DNA of 13,580 nt, taken from DASWIP01 sp036397635 (GTDB lineage Bacteria > Actinomycetota > AC-67). This document shows, piece after piece, positions 5,992 to 12,814 of the stretch. Positions within the stretch are counted from its first letter, which is position 1, and each line of letters opens with the position of its first letter. The DNA is taken from assembly GCA_036397635.1 (NCBI GenBank), contig DASWIP010000052.1, positions 1 through 13,580 on the forward strand. Reading direction: 5' to 3'. A program made the translations under genes and the position numbers. The notes beneath the pieces are model-generated. The model was not told where the DNA came from. It worked only from the letters and a program-made list of their open reading frames with translations, and ran no database searches.

Positions 5992-6975
5992 ATGAGAGCC
6001 ATCGCACTGGTCGCAGAGCCGCACGACCCTGCGGTCGCCGGCCCCTTCTTCCAGGCGCTGCTCGGCGACGGATGGCTCGTCGATGCTTACCGCAAGCAGG
6101 ATGAGGTCCCCGACGACGTGGCCGCGCAGGCCGAAGTGATCCTGGTCGCGCTTTCCCCTCTCGACGACACGCTGCTTGCCCGCTGCCCGAAGGTGCGACT
6201 CGTGCAGGTCCCGGGCCACGGCTACGACCACGTCGACGTCGCCGCCGCGCGCGCCCGGGGGGTGCCCGTCTGCACGGTGGCCTCCTCGGGCGCGGAGGCG
6301 CATACGGTGGCAGAGTGGACGATCATCATGGCCGGCGCCGCCAGCAGGCGCCTGGTCGCCGGCCACCTCGGGCTCCGTGAAGGAGGCTGGCCGAACCTCG
6401 AGATGATGCAGGCCGGCCTGTTCGAGCTCGCCGGCAAGACGATCGGCATCATCGGGCTCGGTCGGATCGGACGCGAGGTCGCCAAACGCGCGCGCGCGTT
6501 CGACATGACGCTCGTCTACCACGACGCGATCCGTCCCTCTGCGGCCGACGAAGAGGCACTGGGCGTGTCGTATCGCGAGCTCGACGAGCTGCTCGCCGAG
6601 GCCGACGTCGTGACCGTCCACGTCCCGGCCGGTGCGAAGACGCGCGCGCTGATCGGCGAACGCGAGCTCGGGCTCATGAAGAACACCGCGGTGCTGGTCA
6701 ACACCTCGCGCGGGACCGTGATCGACCAGACCGCGCTGGTCGTCGCGTTACGCGAGGGAACGATCCGCGCAGCAGCGATCGACGTCTACGACCCGGAGCC
6801 GCCGTCGCCCGGCGACCCGCTGCTCGCACTGCCCAATGTGACGCTGTCGCCGCATCTGGCCGGGGTGACGGCCGAATCACTGATGCGCATCCTCAATGCC
6901 GCTGCCGCGAACTGCGATCGCTTGCGCAACGGCGAGGCGCTTCACGACGTGATCGAGGAGGGAGTCCAGCACTGA
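5992..6975 (+). CDS. D-isomer-specific 2-hydroxyacid dehydrogenase, NAD-dependent
   Basis: This 327-residue protein, the normal length for the family, interconverts a 2-oxoacid and a D-2-hydroxyacid in the cytoplasm. The Rossmann glycine motif GLGRIG is at 155-160. D178, at the end of the second Rossmann strand (VYHD), favours NAD over NADP. The catalytic triad is present: R240 in NTSRG, E269 in DPEP and H288 in SPHLAG. Residues 1-100 and the last ~35 form the split substrate-binding domain. The ATG is preceded by a G-rich ribosome-binding site (GGGGGGAA). It could be glyoxylate/hydroxypyruvate reductase-like or phosphoglycerate dehydrogenase-like; no ACT domain is present. The substrate cannot be fixed. 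The stop overlaps the next gene by 4 bases, so the two are co-translated. L253 is encoded by TTA, a rare codon in such GC-rich DNA. Confidence 0.92.
   Translation: MRAIALVAEPHDPAVAGPFFQALLGDGWLVDAYRKQDEVPDDVAAQAEVILVALSPLDDTLLARCPKVRLVQVPGHGYDHVDVAAARARGVPVCTVASSGAEAHTVAEWTIIMAGAASRRLVAGHLGLREGGWPNLEMMQAGLFELAGKTIGIIGLGRIGREVAKRARAFDMTLVYHDAIRPSAADEEALGVSYRELDELLAEADVVTVHVPAGAKTRALIGERELGLMKNTAVLVNTSRGTVIDQTALVVALREGTIRAAAIDVYDPEPPSPGDPLLALPNVTLSPHLAGVTAESLMRILNAAAANCDRLRNGEALHDVIEEGVQH
6955..6974 (+). promoter_or_regulatory. Ribosome-binding site and CTG start of the ThDP-enzyme gene
   Basis: GAGGAGGGAG (6955-6964), within the end of the dehydrogenase gene, is followed after 7 bases by CTG (6972-6974). 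This CTG forms CTGA with the dehydrogenase stop (6973-6975), the same geometry as the common ATGA overlap. No ATG, GTG or TTG occurs in this frame between here and the GTG at 7062. Starting at that GTG would delete the first strand-helix unit of the Pyr domain. Confidence 0.65.
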
Positions 6976-8636
6976 GCACGGGCGCCACCGCCGTCGCACG
7001 GACGCTGCGCGCGCACGGCGTCTCCACGGTCTTCGCGCTCTGCGGTGACCACACCAACCCCGTGGTCGAGTCCCTCGACGACGAGGGCATCCGGATCATC
7101 GACACCCGGGACGAGCGCGGCGCCGCGTGGATGGCGGCCGGATGGGCCTTGGCGACGGGCGAGCCGGGCGTCGTGCTGGTGTCGAACGCGCCGGCGCTGA
7201 CCAACGCAGCGACGCCACTGCTGGACGCGCAGGCGTCGGGGATCCCGTTGGTGTGTCTTGCCGGTGGCGTCGCCGTCGCCGATCGCGGCAAGGGGCACCC
7301 TGGGGACATCGACCAGGTCGAGATCGCGCGGCCGCTTTCGAAGTGGGCGGCTCGCGCGCCGTCGGCGGCCGAGGCGGGGGCGATGACGGCCGAGGCGTTC
7401 GCGCAAGCGCGCGAGGGGCGACCAGGTGTTGCGATGCTCGACCTGCCCTTGGATGTCCAGCACGGCGCCGCCTCCGGCGAGCCGGAGGCGGTCCGGCGGC
7501 GTGCGATCACCCCCGCCGCCGAGAACGACATCGCACGAGCCGCGAAGGCCCTGGCAGATGCGCGAGCACCGGTGATCCTGGCGGGCAGCGGCTGCTGGTG
7601 GTCGGGCGCAGGCGACGCGCTGCTCGCGCTGGCGGAGCGCGCTCGGATCCCGGTGTTCTCCGCTCGCGCAGCGCGCGGCCTGACCCCCGACGATCACGAG
7701 TTGGGGTTCGGCTTCCCCAACCTGCTGGGCGCTCCCGCGCAGCTGGCCTTCGCAGAGGCCGACGTCGCGCTGATCGTGGGCACGAAACTGGATCTGATGG
7801 TCGCCGGCGGTGGGTTCCATGCGGGCTGCACCGTCGTCCGGGTCGATATCGACCGGGACGCGTTCGCGCTCGGGCGCGAAGCCCAGATCCCGATCGTCGC
7901 CGACGCGCGCGCGCTGCTCGAGGGGCTGGCGTCGCGAGCCGAACCGCTGGCCTCCGCGGCATGGATCGCACGGCTCCGGGACGCTGCCGACGCGCGCCGC
8001 GCTGAGATCGCCACTCGAGCAGCGATCGCCACCCAGCCTCTGCACCCCGGCCGTTTGGTCGCCGAGATCGCCGCTGCACTCCCCCGGGACGCGATCGTGT
8101 GCGTCGACGCCGGCGAGCTGGCCCTGTGGGCGATCGACGGGATCCCGGCGCGCGCGCCGGGATCGTTCCACGTTTCGTCCAGCTCCGCGGCCGGCGCGCT
8201 CGGTATGGGCCTTCCGTGGGCGATCGGGATGAAGCTGGCCCACCCCGAGCGCGCCGTCCTTGCGCTATGCGGCGATGGTTCGTTCGGTTTCACTGCGCTG
8301 GAGGTCGAGACGGCGACCAGGCACAACGCTCCGGTGGCCGCGGTGATCGGCAACGACGGGGGATGGGGCATCGTGCGGCACCTCCAGCAGGCCTTGCACG
8401 GCCGCGCGATCGCGAGCGACCTGCCGGTATCGCCCTACGAGTTGCTCGGTGAGTTCGCACGCGGTGTGGGCGACAGGGTGGAGACGCCGCAGCAGGCGCA
8501 GATCGCGATCACCAACGCTCTCGCCGCGTCCACGCCCAGCGTGATCAACGCGATCATCGATCCGCGCGCGCAACACGACGCTATCCCACTGATCGCGTCG
8601 ATGTTCGCCGCGAAGCGATCCGGCTCAGCCGGCTGA
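6972..8636 (+). CDS. Thiamine diphosphate-dependent enzyme, acetolactate synthase/2-oxoacid decarboxylase-like
   Basis: From the CTG start the protein has 554 residues, the standard size for this superfamily. The Pyr domain (about 1-165) carries the catalytic Glu at E48 (TRDERGAAWMAAG), where the family expects it, and later GHPGDIDQVEIARPLSKWA. A central domain (about 180-320) follows. The PP domain (about 350-530) has the ThDP/Mg motif GDGSFG (434-439) through GNDGGWG (460-466). Enzymes of this type cleave the C-C bond next to the carbonyl of 2-oxoacids or 2-hydroxyacyl-CoAs in the cytoplasm. The usual GPGVTN of acetolactate synthase is replaced by SNAPALTN, so biosynthetic acetolactate synthase is unlikely. 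It is coupled to the dehydrogenase, whose 2-oxoacid it might take. A 2-oxoacid decarboxylase or 2-hydroxyacyl-CoA lyase are both possible. An annotation starting at GTG 7062 (524 residues) would be N-terminally truncated. Confidence 0.87.
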   Translation: MSTGATAVARTLRAHGVSTVFALCGDHTNPVVESLDDEGIRIIDTRDERGAAWMAAGWALATGEPGVVLVSNAPALTNAATPLLDAQASGIPLVCLAGGVAVADRGKGHPGDIDQVEIARPLSKWAARAPSAAEAGAMTAEAFAQAREGRPGVAMLDLPLDVQHGAASGEPEAVRRRAITPAAENDIARAAKALADARAPVILAGSGCWWSGAGDALLALAERARIPVFSARAARGLTPDDHELGFGFPNLLGAPAQLAFAEADVALIVGTKLDLMVAGGGFHAGCTVVRVDIDRDAFALGREAQIPIVADARALLEGLASRAEPLASAAWIARLRDAADARRAEIATRAAIATQPLHPGRLVAEIAAALPRDAIVCVDAGELALWAIDGIPARAPGSFHVSSSSAAGALGMGLPWAIGMKLAHPERAVLALCGDGSFGFTALEVETATRHNAPVAAVIGNDGGWGIVRHLQQALHGRAIASDLPVSPYELLGEFARGVGDRVETPQQAQIAITNALAASTPSVINAIIDPRAQHDAIPLIASMFAAKRSGSAG

Positions 8637-8663
8637 GAAACCGGCCTGGCGTGGCCGCGGTTT
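8624..8663. terminator. Palindrome holding both convergent stop codons, plus an adjacent hairpin
   Basis: CTCAGCCGGCTGAG (8624-8637) is a perfect 14-base palindrome containing the TGA of the ThDP-enzyme gene on the plus strand and the TGA of the short unknown gene on the minus strand. Directly after it, AAACCG (8638-8643) can pair with CGGTTT (8658-8663), extended by GCC/GGC with a small bulge. The plus-strand hairpin is followed by TTTGG rather than a long T-run. A bidirectional terminator is plausible for convergent genes, but an intrinsic one would be weak. Confidence 0.35.
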
Positions 8664-8909
8664 GGTCTTGGTGAACAGCACCTGGCTGATCTGGTGGTAG
8701 GGCAATGCGAGCGACAGCGGCGTCTCCTCGTCGACCGAGTCGTGGCCGTCGATCTGGATCCATTCGTCCGCCGGCTCCACGACCTGATCGAGCACGATCA
8801 CGCGTCCCGAGACCAGGACCAGCTCGGTCCGGATGGAACCGGCCAGCTGGCCCCGCTCCTCGAAGGCGCGAGCCCTGTCCTCCAGGTTCTGGAAGAAGTC
8901 CTTGTTCAT
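8625..8909 (-). CDS. Small protein of unknown function (94 residues)
   Basis: I do not recognise this family. From ATG 8909-8907 it encodes MNKDFFQNLEDRARAFEERG, an amphipathic helix. A probable beta-rich core follows: SIRTELVLVSGRVIVLDQVV, then EWIQIDGHDSVDEETPLSLALPYHQISQVLFTK (about 50-81). The tail is basic and Pro/Gly-rich. It resembles a small beta-barrel or single beta-sheet domain, and no signal peptide, membrane segment or zinc motif is visible. Evidence that it is real: sensible protein composition, a start close to a -10-like element, and its stop locked into the convergent palindrome. A GTG at 8963 in the same frame would add 18 Pro-rich residues but is less likely. It overlaps the ThDP-enzyme gene tail-to-tail by 12 bases. 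There is no clear ribosome-binding site, so it may be leaderless. Confidence 0.65.
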   Translation of the reverse strand: MNKDFFQNLEDRARAFEERGQLAGSIRTELVLVSGRVIVLDQVVEPADEWIQIDGHDSVDEETPLSLALPYHQISQVLFTKTKPRPRQAGFSAG

Positions 8910-8917
8910 GGCTCGCA

Positions 8918-8923
8918 AGGGTA
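8918..8923 (-). promoter_or_regulatory. Possible -10 element giving a leaderless transcript of the 94-residue protein gene
   Basis: TACCCT on the minus strand ends 8 bases before the ATG at 8909. A start point about 7 bases downstream would fall at or just before the ATG, so the mRNA would be leaderless, which is common in actinobacteria and fits the lack of a ribosome-binding site. No good -35 was found. Confidence 0.3.
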
Positions 8924-9007
8924 CCTGACCTGGGCTTTCGGCGGGCGCCGGAGGGTTCGTCACCGGATCGTAACGGTCTGGACGTGGTTACCGTCACACC
9001 TGCAGGG

Positions 9008-9013
9008 TAGGTT
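9008..9013 (+). promoter_or_regulatory. Possible -10 element of the zinc-ribbon gene
   Basis: TAGGTT fits TANNNT and lies 24 bases before the ATG at 9038. A start near 9020 would leave a short leader holding GGGGAGG. The -35 region at 17 bases (TGGTTA) matches the consensus only partly. Upstream, GTAAC and GTTAC form a 5-base inverted repeat that may be incidental. Confidence 0.35.
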
Positions 9014-9037
9014 TCCGCCATCACGGGGAGGTACCGC

Positions 9038-9361
9038 ATGGAGACTATCGGCGGCATCGGTGTGCCCGGCACCAGTCAAACCACTCTCTCGCTCGAAGAG
9101 CATGAAAGTCTGGCGCGCGCGGTCCGCGAGACCGTGAAGCGCGACACCCTGGATGTGCTGCGCCGTCGCGGCCCCATCCCCACCGCCGAACTGATCGAAT
9201 GCCCGGGCTGCGGAGACCGCGTGATCCACATCGACAGCCCGCCCAGCTACGTCTTCGACCGCGACCGCAATGCCCGCATCTGCAAGGCTTGCGGCGCCGA
9301 GCGCGACTTCATCCAGATGGTTCGCCCCGACGCCGACATCGGCGGAGAGGGCGGCGGCTAA
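9038..9361 (+). CDS. Small zinc-ribbon protein of unknown function
   Basis: This 107-residue protein has a Ser/Thr-rich N-terminus (about 1-17). A charged helix follows (about 18-44, LEEHESLARAVRETVKRDTL). Then comes a treble-clef or zinc-ribbon-like module with CPGCG (55-59) and CKACG (82-86); the two CxxC pairs are 23 residues apart. The C-terminus is acidic and Gly-rich. The four cysteines should hold one zinc ion. The knuckles resemble those of rubredoxin-like and RNA-polymerase-type ribbons, but no named family is recognised. The ATG has a strong GGGGAGG site 6 bases upstream. It looks monocistronic, ending 16 bases before the convergent Asp-box gene. The protein is probably cytoplasmic; a nucleic-acid- or protein-binding role is only a possibility. 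Confidence 0.78.
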   Translation: METIGGIGVPGTSQTTLSLEEHESLARAVRETVKRDTLDVLRRRGPIPTAELIECPGCGDRVIHIDSPPSYVFDRDRNARICKACGAERDFIQMVRPDADIGGEGGG

Positions 9362-9377
9362 CGCCGGGCGAAGCCGC

Positions 9378-10796
9378 TCAGTAGGGCCGGTACGCCGGCA
9401 ACCGGATCGGACGCTCACTCACGCACGCAGGCACGCACGGCTCTGTCAGCGCAGACGGTCCCGCGTCCTGCCGCCACCACACGACGTGCCTGACCGCGCC
9501 CGGATCCGGATGGGGCTCGGTCGACGTCGCGGCGACATGCGCGAAGCCGAACTCGTCCAGTGTGATGTCGATGAAGTCGAGCAGCGTCCGGTCGCCCCCC
9601 AACGTGCACAGCAGGCCGCGCGTGCATACATCGCCTCGATGCACGATCGGCCCCTCGACCTCGCTGAAGTCGGGTGCCGCCGCGTTGGCGTTGCGTGTCT
9701 GGGCGAACCCGAGCCGCCACACGCCCCCGATGTCGTCGGAATCGTCGACGGAAGACTCGACCCACGCGAGGTCCACGACGCCCGGCGCGCCGGCGATCAC
9801 CGCCGGGAACACCACTGCCCCGGTCCCCGTGTTGACCTTGATCGGACCGGTCCAGGAGGTCCCCCGATCGGTGGACGCCGCCATGAACAGACCGTTGGTG
9901 CGCGCGCCCGTGAGCGGATCGACGACCCAGCCCGCAGCGACCACGTAGAGGTTGCCGGCATCATCGACGGTCATCCAAGGGATCAGGTTCGACAGCTTCG
10001 AACCCAAGGGGGCCTCCATCGCGACATGATTGGTCCAGGTCAGTCCCCCGTCTTCGGACCGACCGACCAGCACCTTGCGGTGGGGCCGGAACGCGCAGCC
10101 TTGGGCGTCCTGCGCATCGACGCAGTCGACCGCGTCGCCCGCGCTCCACACCATGTAGACGCGCTCGTGCGCCGTCGGGTCGACGCGAACCGGACCCGGG
10201 AACGTCTGGCGTCCCGATCGCGCGACATGGATGGGATCGGTCGACACCAGGCTGTGGATCGGGAAGGTGCGCGCGCCGTCGAGCGACTTCGCGATCACGA
10301 TCGCGCCCACGCTGAGGTCGTGGTAGCCCATATACACGATCGAGCCGTCCACGGGATCGGTCGCCAGCCACTGACGATCCTGCTCCACGGCGTCCTCGGT
10401 AGACTGGTAGTCGAAGGTGAGCCCGTCGTCCACCGACTTGCGAACCGCCGAGGCCCACAGCTGCAGGTTCGCCGTGTAGATCGCGCCGTCTGGTCCGACC
10501 TTGAGGTCGCAATCACCTCCACCGGTGCGATCGAACACGTCGGTGCGCTGGAAGTCGACCCAGTCCTCAGATCGCAGGAACGCGTTGCGGCCGCCCGGGA
10601 ACCCGGTCGGCCCGCACAGCAGAACCGTGCCGCGCCGGGTCAGCGCGATCGAGGGCTCCCCGAAGTCCGAGCGCGGGATATGAACATCGGTCATCGCAAG
10701 CGGCATCGATCGGATATCAGTCTCTGCCTGCACGCCGACGGCTGCGACCACGACAACGGCAAGCGCCGCCAACCCTGCGATCGAGCGTCTCAGCAT
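9378..10796 (-). CDS. Exported Asp-box (BNR/sialidase-like beta-propeller) protein
   Basis: From ATG 10796 the protein has 472 residues. The start is set by GGGAGGT about 8-10 bases upstream and by the signal peptide that follows (Arg-Arg at 3-4, hydrophobic 6-22, probable cleavage after VQA). Four Asp-box motifs (SxDxGxTW) are visible: SVDDGLTF (121-128), SLDGARTF (171-178), SEDGGLTW (247-254) and STDRGTSW (308-315). These mark beta-hairpin turns of propeller blades in sialidases and other secreted glycosidases. The full sialidase set (FRIP with its Arg triad, and the Glu/Tyr pair) was not seen, so enzymatic sialidase activity is not supported. C391/C397 and C454/C458 could pair. No anchor is visible. 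The 24 residues before this Met in the open frame are not signal-like. It diverges from the aldehyde dehydrogenase; a functional link is not evident. Confidence 0.87.
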   Translation of the reverse strand: MLRRSIAGLAALAVVVVAAVGVQAETDIRSMPLAMTDVHIPRSDFGEPSIALTRRGTVLLCGPTGFPGGRNAFLRSEDWVDFQRTDVFDRTGGGDCDLKVGPDGAIYTANLQLWASAVRKSVDDGLTFDYQSTEDAVEQDRQWLATDPVDGSIVYMGYHDLSVGAIVIAKSLDGARTFPIHSLVSTDPIHVARSGRQTFPGPVRVDPTAHERVYMVWSAGDAVDCVDAQDAQGCAFRPHRKVLVGRSEDGGLTWTNHVAMEAPLGSKLSNLIPWMTVDDAGNLYVVAAGWVVDPLTGARTNGLFMAASTDRGTSWTGPIKVNTGTGAVVFPAVIAGAPGVVDLAWVESSVDDSDDIGGVWRLGFAQTRNANAAAPDFSEVEGPIVHRGDVCTRGLLCTLGGDRTLLDFIDITLDEFGFAHVAATSTEPHPDPGAVRHVVWWRQDAGPSALTEPCVPACVSERPIRLPAYRPY

Positions 10797-10894
10797 CGTT
10801 CGCCACCTCCCACGCTCCGGCGGGCATCGGGCCGCGCCGCCCGGGCACCAGGTCCCCATTTCGCCCAAGGGGACGCCATCCCCTGCTCATCCCG

Positions 10895-10900
10895 TAGGAT
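10895..10900 (+). promoter_or_regulatory. Possible -10 element of the aldehyde dehydrogenase gene
   Basis: TAGGAT fits the actinobacterial TANNNT form and lies 22 bases before the GTG at 10923. A start near 10907 would give a leader of about 16 bases that still contains AAGGAGG. No good -35 was found at 17-18 bases. The 126-base divergent gap would also hold the promoter of the Asp-box gene, for which I found no convincing element. Confidence 0.35.
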
Positions 10901-10922
10901 TCCCGCCCGAAGGAGGCTCCAG

Positions 10923-12455
10923 GTGCGAGAGTACGGCCTGTTCATCGACGGCAAGTTCGTTCCCGCGGCGTCGAACCAGACCCTGGACTCGATCGATCCC
11001 GCGACCGGCGAGATCGTGGCCCGGGTCGCACGACCCGGCCAACGCGACGCGCGCAAGGCCATCGACGCGGCGCGGCGCGCCTACGATGCGGGCGAGTGGA
11101 GCGAGCGCTCGCCGCAGGCGCGCCGCGACGCGCTCCTCGCCGTCTGCGACCGGCTCTGGGAGCGTCAGGCGGAGATCGCCGAGCTGGAGGCGCGGGACGC
11201 CGGCCTGACGATCCGCACCGCGACCGTCATGGTCGCCTACGGGATCCAGCAGGCGCGCGAGCTGATCGAGCGCTCGGTCGCGATCCCGCTGATCGAACCG
11301 CTGCCGCACAACGAGTTCCCGCTCCCGTCGCAGAATCTGCTCGTGCGCGAACCCTACGGCGTCGTGAGCGCGATCACGCCGTTCAACGCTCCTTTCACGT
11401 TGGCCGTGTGGAAGATCTTCCCGGCGCTGGCGATGGGTAACACCGTGGTGCTCAAGCCATCACCCCTGACGCCGTGCAGCACTATGGAGATGGCGAACGC
11501 GTTCGCCGCATCCGACCTGCCGCCCGGCGCGTTCAACGTGCTGCCCGGCGGCGGCGTGGACGTCGGTGAGGAGATGGTGTCCAACCCGATGGTCGACCGC
11601 GTCGCGTTCACCGGCAGCACCGAAGCCGGACGGCGGATCGGCCAGCTCGCAGCATCGACCATCAAGCGCGTCACGCTGGAGCTCGGCGGCAAGAGCGCCA
11701 ACATCCTGCTCGACGATGCCGACCTCGACGTCGCCATCCCCGGGGCCCTGTGGGCCGTTTACATGCACCAAGGGCAGACGTGCCAGGCGGGGTCGAGGCT
11801 GCTCGTACCGGCATCGCTGCAGGACGAAGTGGTGGAGCGCCTCGTAACGGCGGCGACGCAGTTGCGCGTCGGCCCCACGATGTCCTGGGAAACCGATCTC
11901 GGCCCGCTGATCTCACGACAGCAGCTCGAGCGCGTCGAGCGGTACGTGAGCCTCGGTCGTGCCGACGGAGCGCAGCTCGCCTGCGGCGGCCACCGCCTGA
12001 CCGAGGAAGGTCTGGCCGACGGCTTCTTCCATGCTCCCACCATCTTCACCGGCGTGCGCACCGACATGCGCATCGCGCAGGAGGAGATATTCGGTCCCGT
12101 CCTGAGCGTGATCGCCTACCACGACGTGGACGAGGCGATCGCGACTGCCAACGACTCGATCTTCGGCCTCGCCGGCGCGGTGTGGAGTCGCGACGTGCCG
12201 CGCGCCCTCGGCGTCGCGCGGCGGCTGCGCACCGGCACGATCTGGATCAACGACTACCACGTGCTGGTGTCCTCGGCGCCGTACGGCGGCTACCGGCAAT
12301 CCGGCCTGGGCAAGGAACTCGGGGACGAGGGCTGCCTCGCGTACGTCCAGTCCAAACACGTCTGGGTCGATCAGGGGCGCAGCTTGAAGTCCCGGATGTG
12401 GGCCCCCGTCCTCGGGCTCGATCGGATCTACGGGATCAACTACGACGAGGGCTGA
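10923..12455 (+). CDS. NAD(P)-dependent aldehyde dehydrogenase
   Basis: This 510-residue protein oxidises an aldehyde to the acid in the cytoplasm. It carries the ALDH superfamily signatures: PFNAP with N155, LKPSPLTP with the cofactor-contacting K178, FTGSTEAGRRIG (229-240), LELGGKSANIL with catalytic E253, GQTCQAGSR with nucleophile C287, and EEIFGPV (387-393, E388 and F390). The N-terminus YGLFIDGKFVPA and C-terminus YGGYRQSGLGKELG (454-467) are typical of betaine/vanillin/phenylacetaldehyde-type ALDHs; the substrate is not determinable. The start is GTG at 10923, with AAGGAGG (10910-10916) 6 bases upstream. The frame is open far upstream, antisense to the Asp-box gene, but that extension lacks coding character. 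It overlaps the convergent small gene by 16 bases. It could act on aldehyde made by the ThDP enzyme, though a separate promoter is likely. Confidence 0.95.
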   Translation: MREYGLFIDGKFVPAASNQTLDSIDPATGEIVARVARPGQRDARKAIDAARRAYDAGEWSERSPQARRDALLAVCDRLWERQAEIAELEARDAGLTIRTATVMVAYGIQQARELIERSVAIPLIEPLPHNEFPLPSQNLLVREPYGVVSAITPFNAPFTLAVWKIFPALAMGNTVVLKPSPLTPCSTMEMANAFAASDLPPGAFNVLPGGGVDVGEEMVSNPMVDRVAFTGSTEAGRRIGQLAASTIKRVTLELGGKSANILLDDADLDVAIPGALWAVYMHQGQTCQAGSRLLVPASLQDEVVERLVTAATQLRVGPTMSWETDLGPLISRQQLERVERYVSLGRADGAQLACGGHRLTEEGLADGFFHAPTIFTGVRTDMRIAQEEIFGPVLSVIAYHDVDEAIATANDSIFGLAGAVWSRDVPRALGVARRLRTGTIWINDYHVLVSSAPYGGYRQSGLGKELGDEGCLAYVQSKHVWVDQGRSLKSRMWAPVLGLDRIYGINYDEG

Positions 12456-12697
12456 CGGCCCTCGATCGCTGCGCGGAAACCTTCGATCGCTAGATTCAGC
12501 GCCGGATCACCCGAGTACGGCAGCGCGGCCATCATCAGCTTCTCCGCCGCGCGGCGCACCTCTCTGCGTTCGGCGAGCAGCGTGAGCACATCGGTTCGGG
12601 CTTGCGACGTCGAGCAGAACGGCGCTCGCATCCGCTCGTAGCGGCGACGGATCGTCGCGACGTCGCTCGAGGTCGCGGGCTTGATATCGGTCATCAC
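12440..12697 (-). CDS. Small helical protein of unknown function (85 residues)
   Basis: No family is recognised. The start is GTG 12697 (immediately followed by an in-frame ATG at 12694), with AGGAG (12710-12706) 8 bases upstream of the GTG. The product is mostly charged amphipathic helix: ATIRRRYERMRAPF (14-27), then RTDVLTLLAERREVRRAAEKL (34-54) and a C-terminal helix around NLAIEGFRAAI (68-78). There is no membrane segment or signal peptide; a single cysteine (C28) is present. It lies tail-to-tail with the aldehyde dehydrogenase, overlapping it by 16 bases. Codon use and the clear ribosome-binding site favour a real gene. Confidence 0.68.
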   Translation of the reverse strand: MMTDIKPATSSDVATIRRRYERMRAPFCSTSQARTDVLTLLAERREVRRAAEKLMMAALPYSGDPALNLAIEGFRAAIEGRQPSS

Positions 12698-12735
12698 GTC
12701 GAGAGCTCCTGTCTCGGTGGTCGCATCGGGAAGGG

Positions 12736-12741
12736 ACTGTA
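12736..12741 (-). promoter_or_regulatory. Possible -10 element of the 85-residue protein gene
   Basis: On the minus strand TACAGT fits TANNNT and ends 38 bases before the GTG at 12697. The sequence 17-18 bases further upstream (TGGGGC) is a poor -35 but overlaps the CCCACGTGGG palindrome, so an activator or repressor could act here. Confidence 0.3.
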
Positions 12742-12760
12742 GCGCAGGTCGACTGTGCGC

Positions 12761-12814
12761 CCCACGTGGGCGTTCTGTCCAGGATCCTGAGACTCGCCCG
12801 GAACCTCCCAGGAT
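12761..12814. promoter_or_regulatory. Symmetric sites in the divergent gap between the 85-residue gene and the right-end exported gene
   Basis: The 182-base gap (12698-12879) holds CCCACGTGGG (12761-12770, perfect palindrome with a CACGTG core) and CAGGATCCTG (12780-12789, perfect palindrome). It also holds two direct copies of CCAGGAT (12779-12785 and 12808-12814), 29 bases apart. No RNA gene or open frame with coding character was seen here. The symmetric sites are candidate operators for one or both divergent genes, but short GC-rich palindromes are common by chance. Confidence 0.3.

Noticed and set aside
6748..6750. TTA leucine codon in the dehydrogenase gene as a possible bldA-type control point
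   Set aside because: TTA control is established for Streptomyces and relatives. One TTA in a single metabolic gene of an unidentified lineage is weak evidence.
6942..8243. 433-codon open frame on the minus strand
   Set aside because: It lies entirely opposite the ThDP-enzyme gene, whose motifs are unmistakable. The product is a low-complexity Arg/Ala/Gly-rich shadow with no recognisable domain.
8968..9002. GTAAC/GTTAC inverted repeat upstream of the zinc-ribbon gene as an operator
   Set aside because: The arms are only 5 bases with a 12-base spacer, and no second copy or conserved extension supports it.
9270..10922. Long open extension upstream of the aldehyde dehydrogenase in the same frame (would make a 1061-residue protein)
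   Set aside because: It is antisense to the well-supported exported Asp-box gene and is rich in Arg/His/Ala/Pro as expected of a GC-rich shadow. The GTG at 10923 has an excellent AAGGAGG site and begins a normal ALDH N-terminus.
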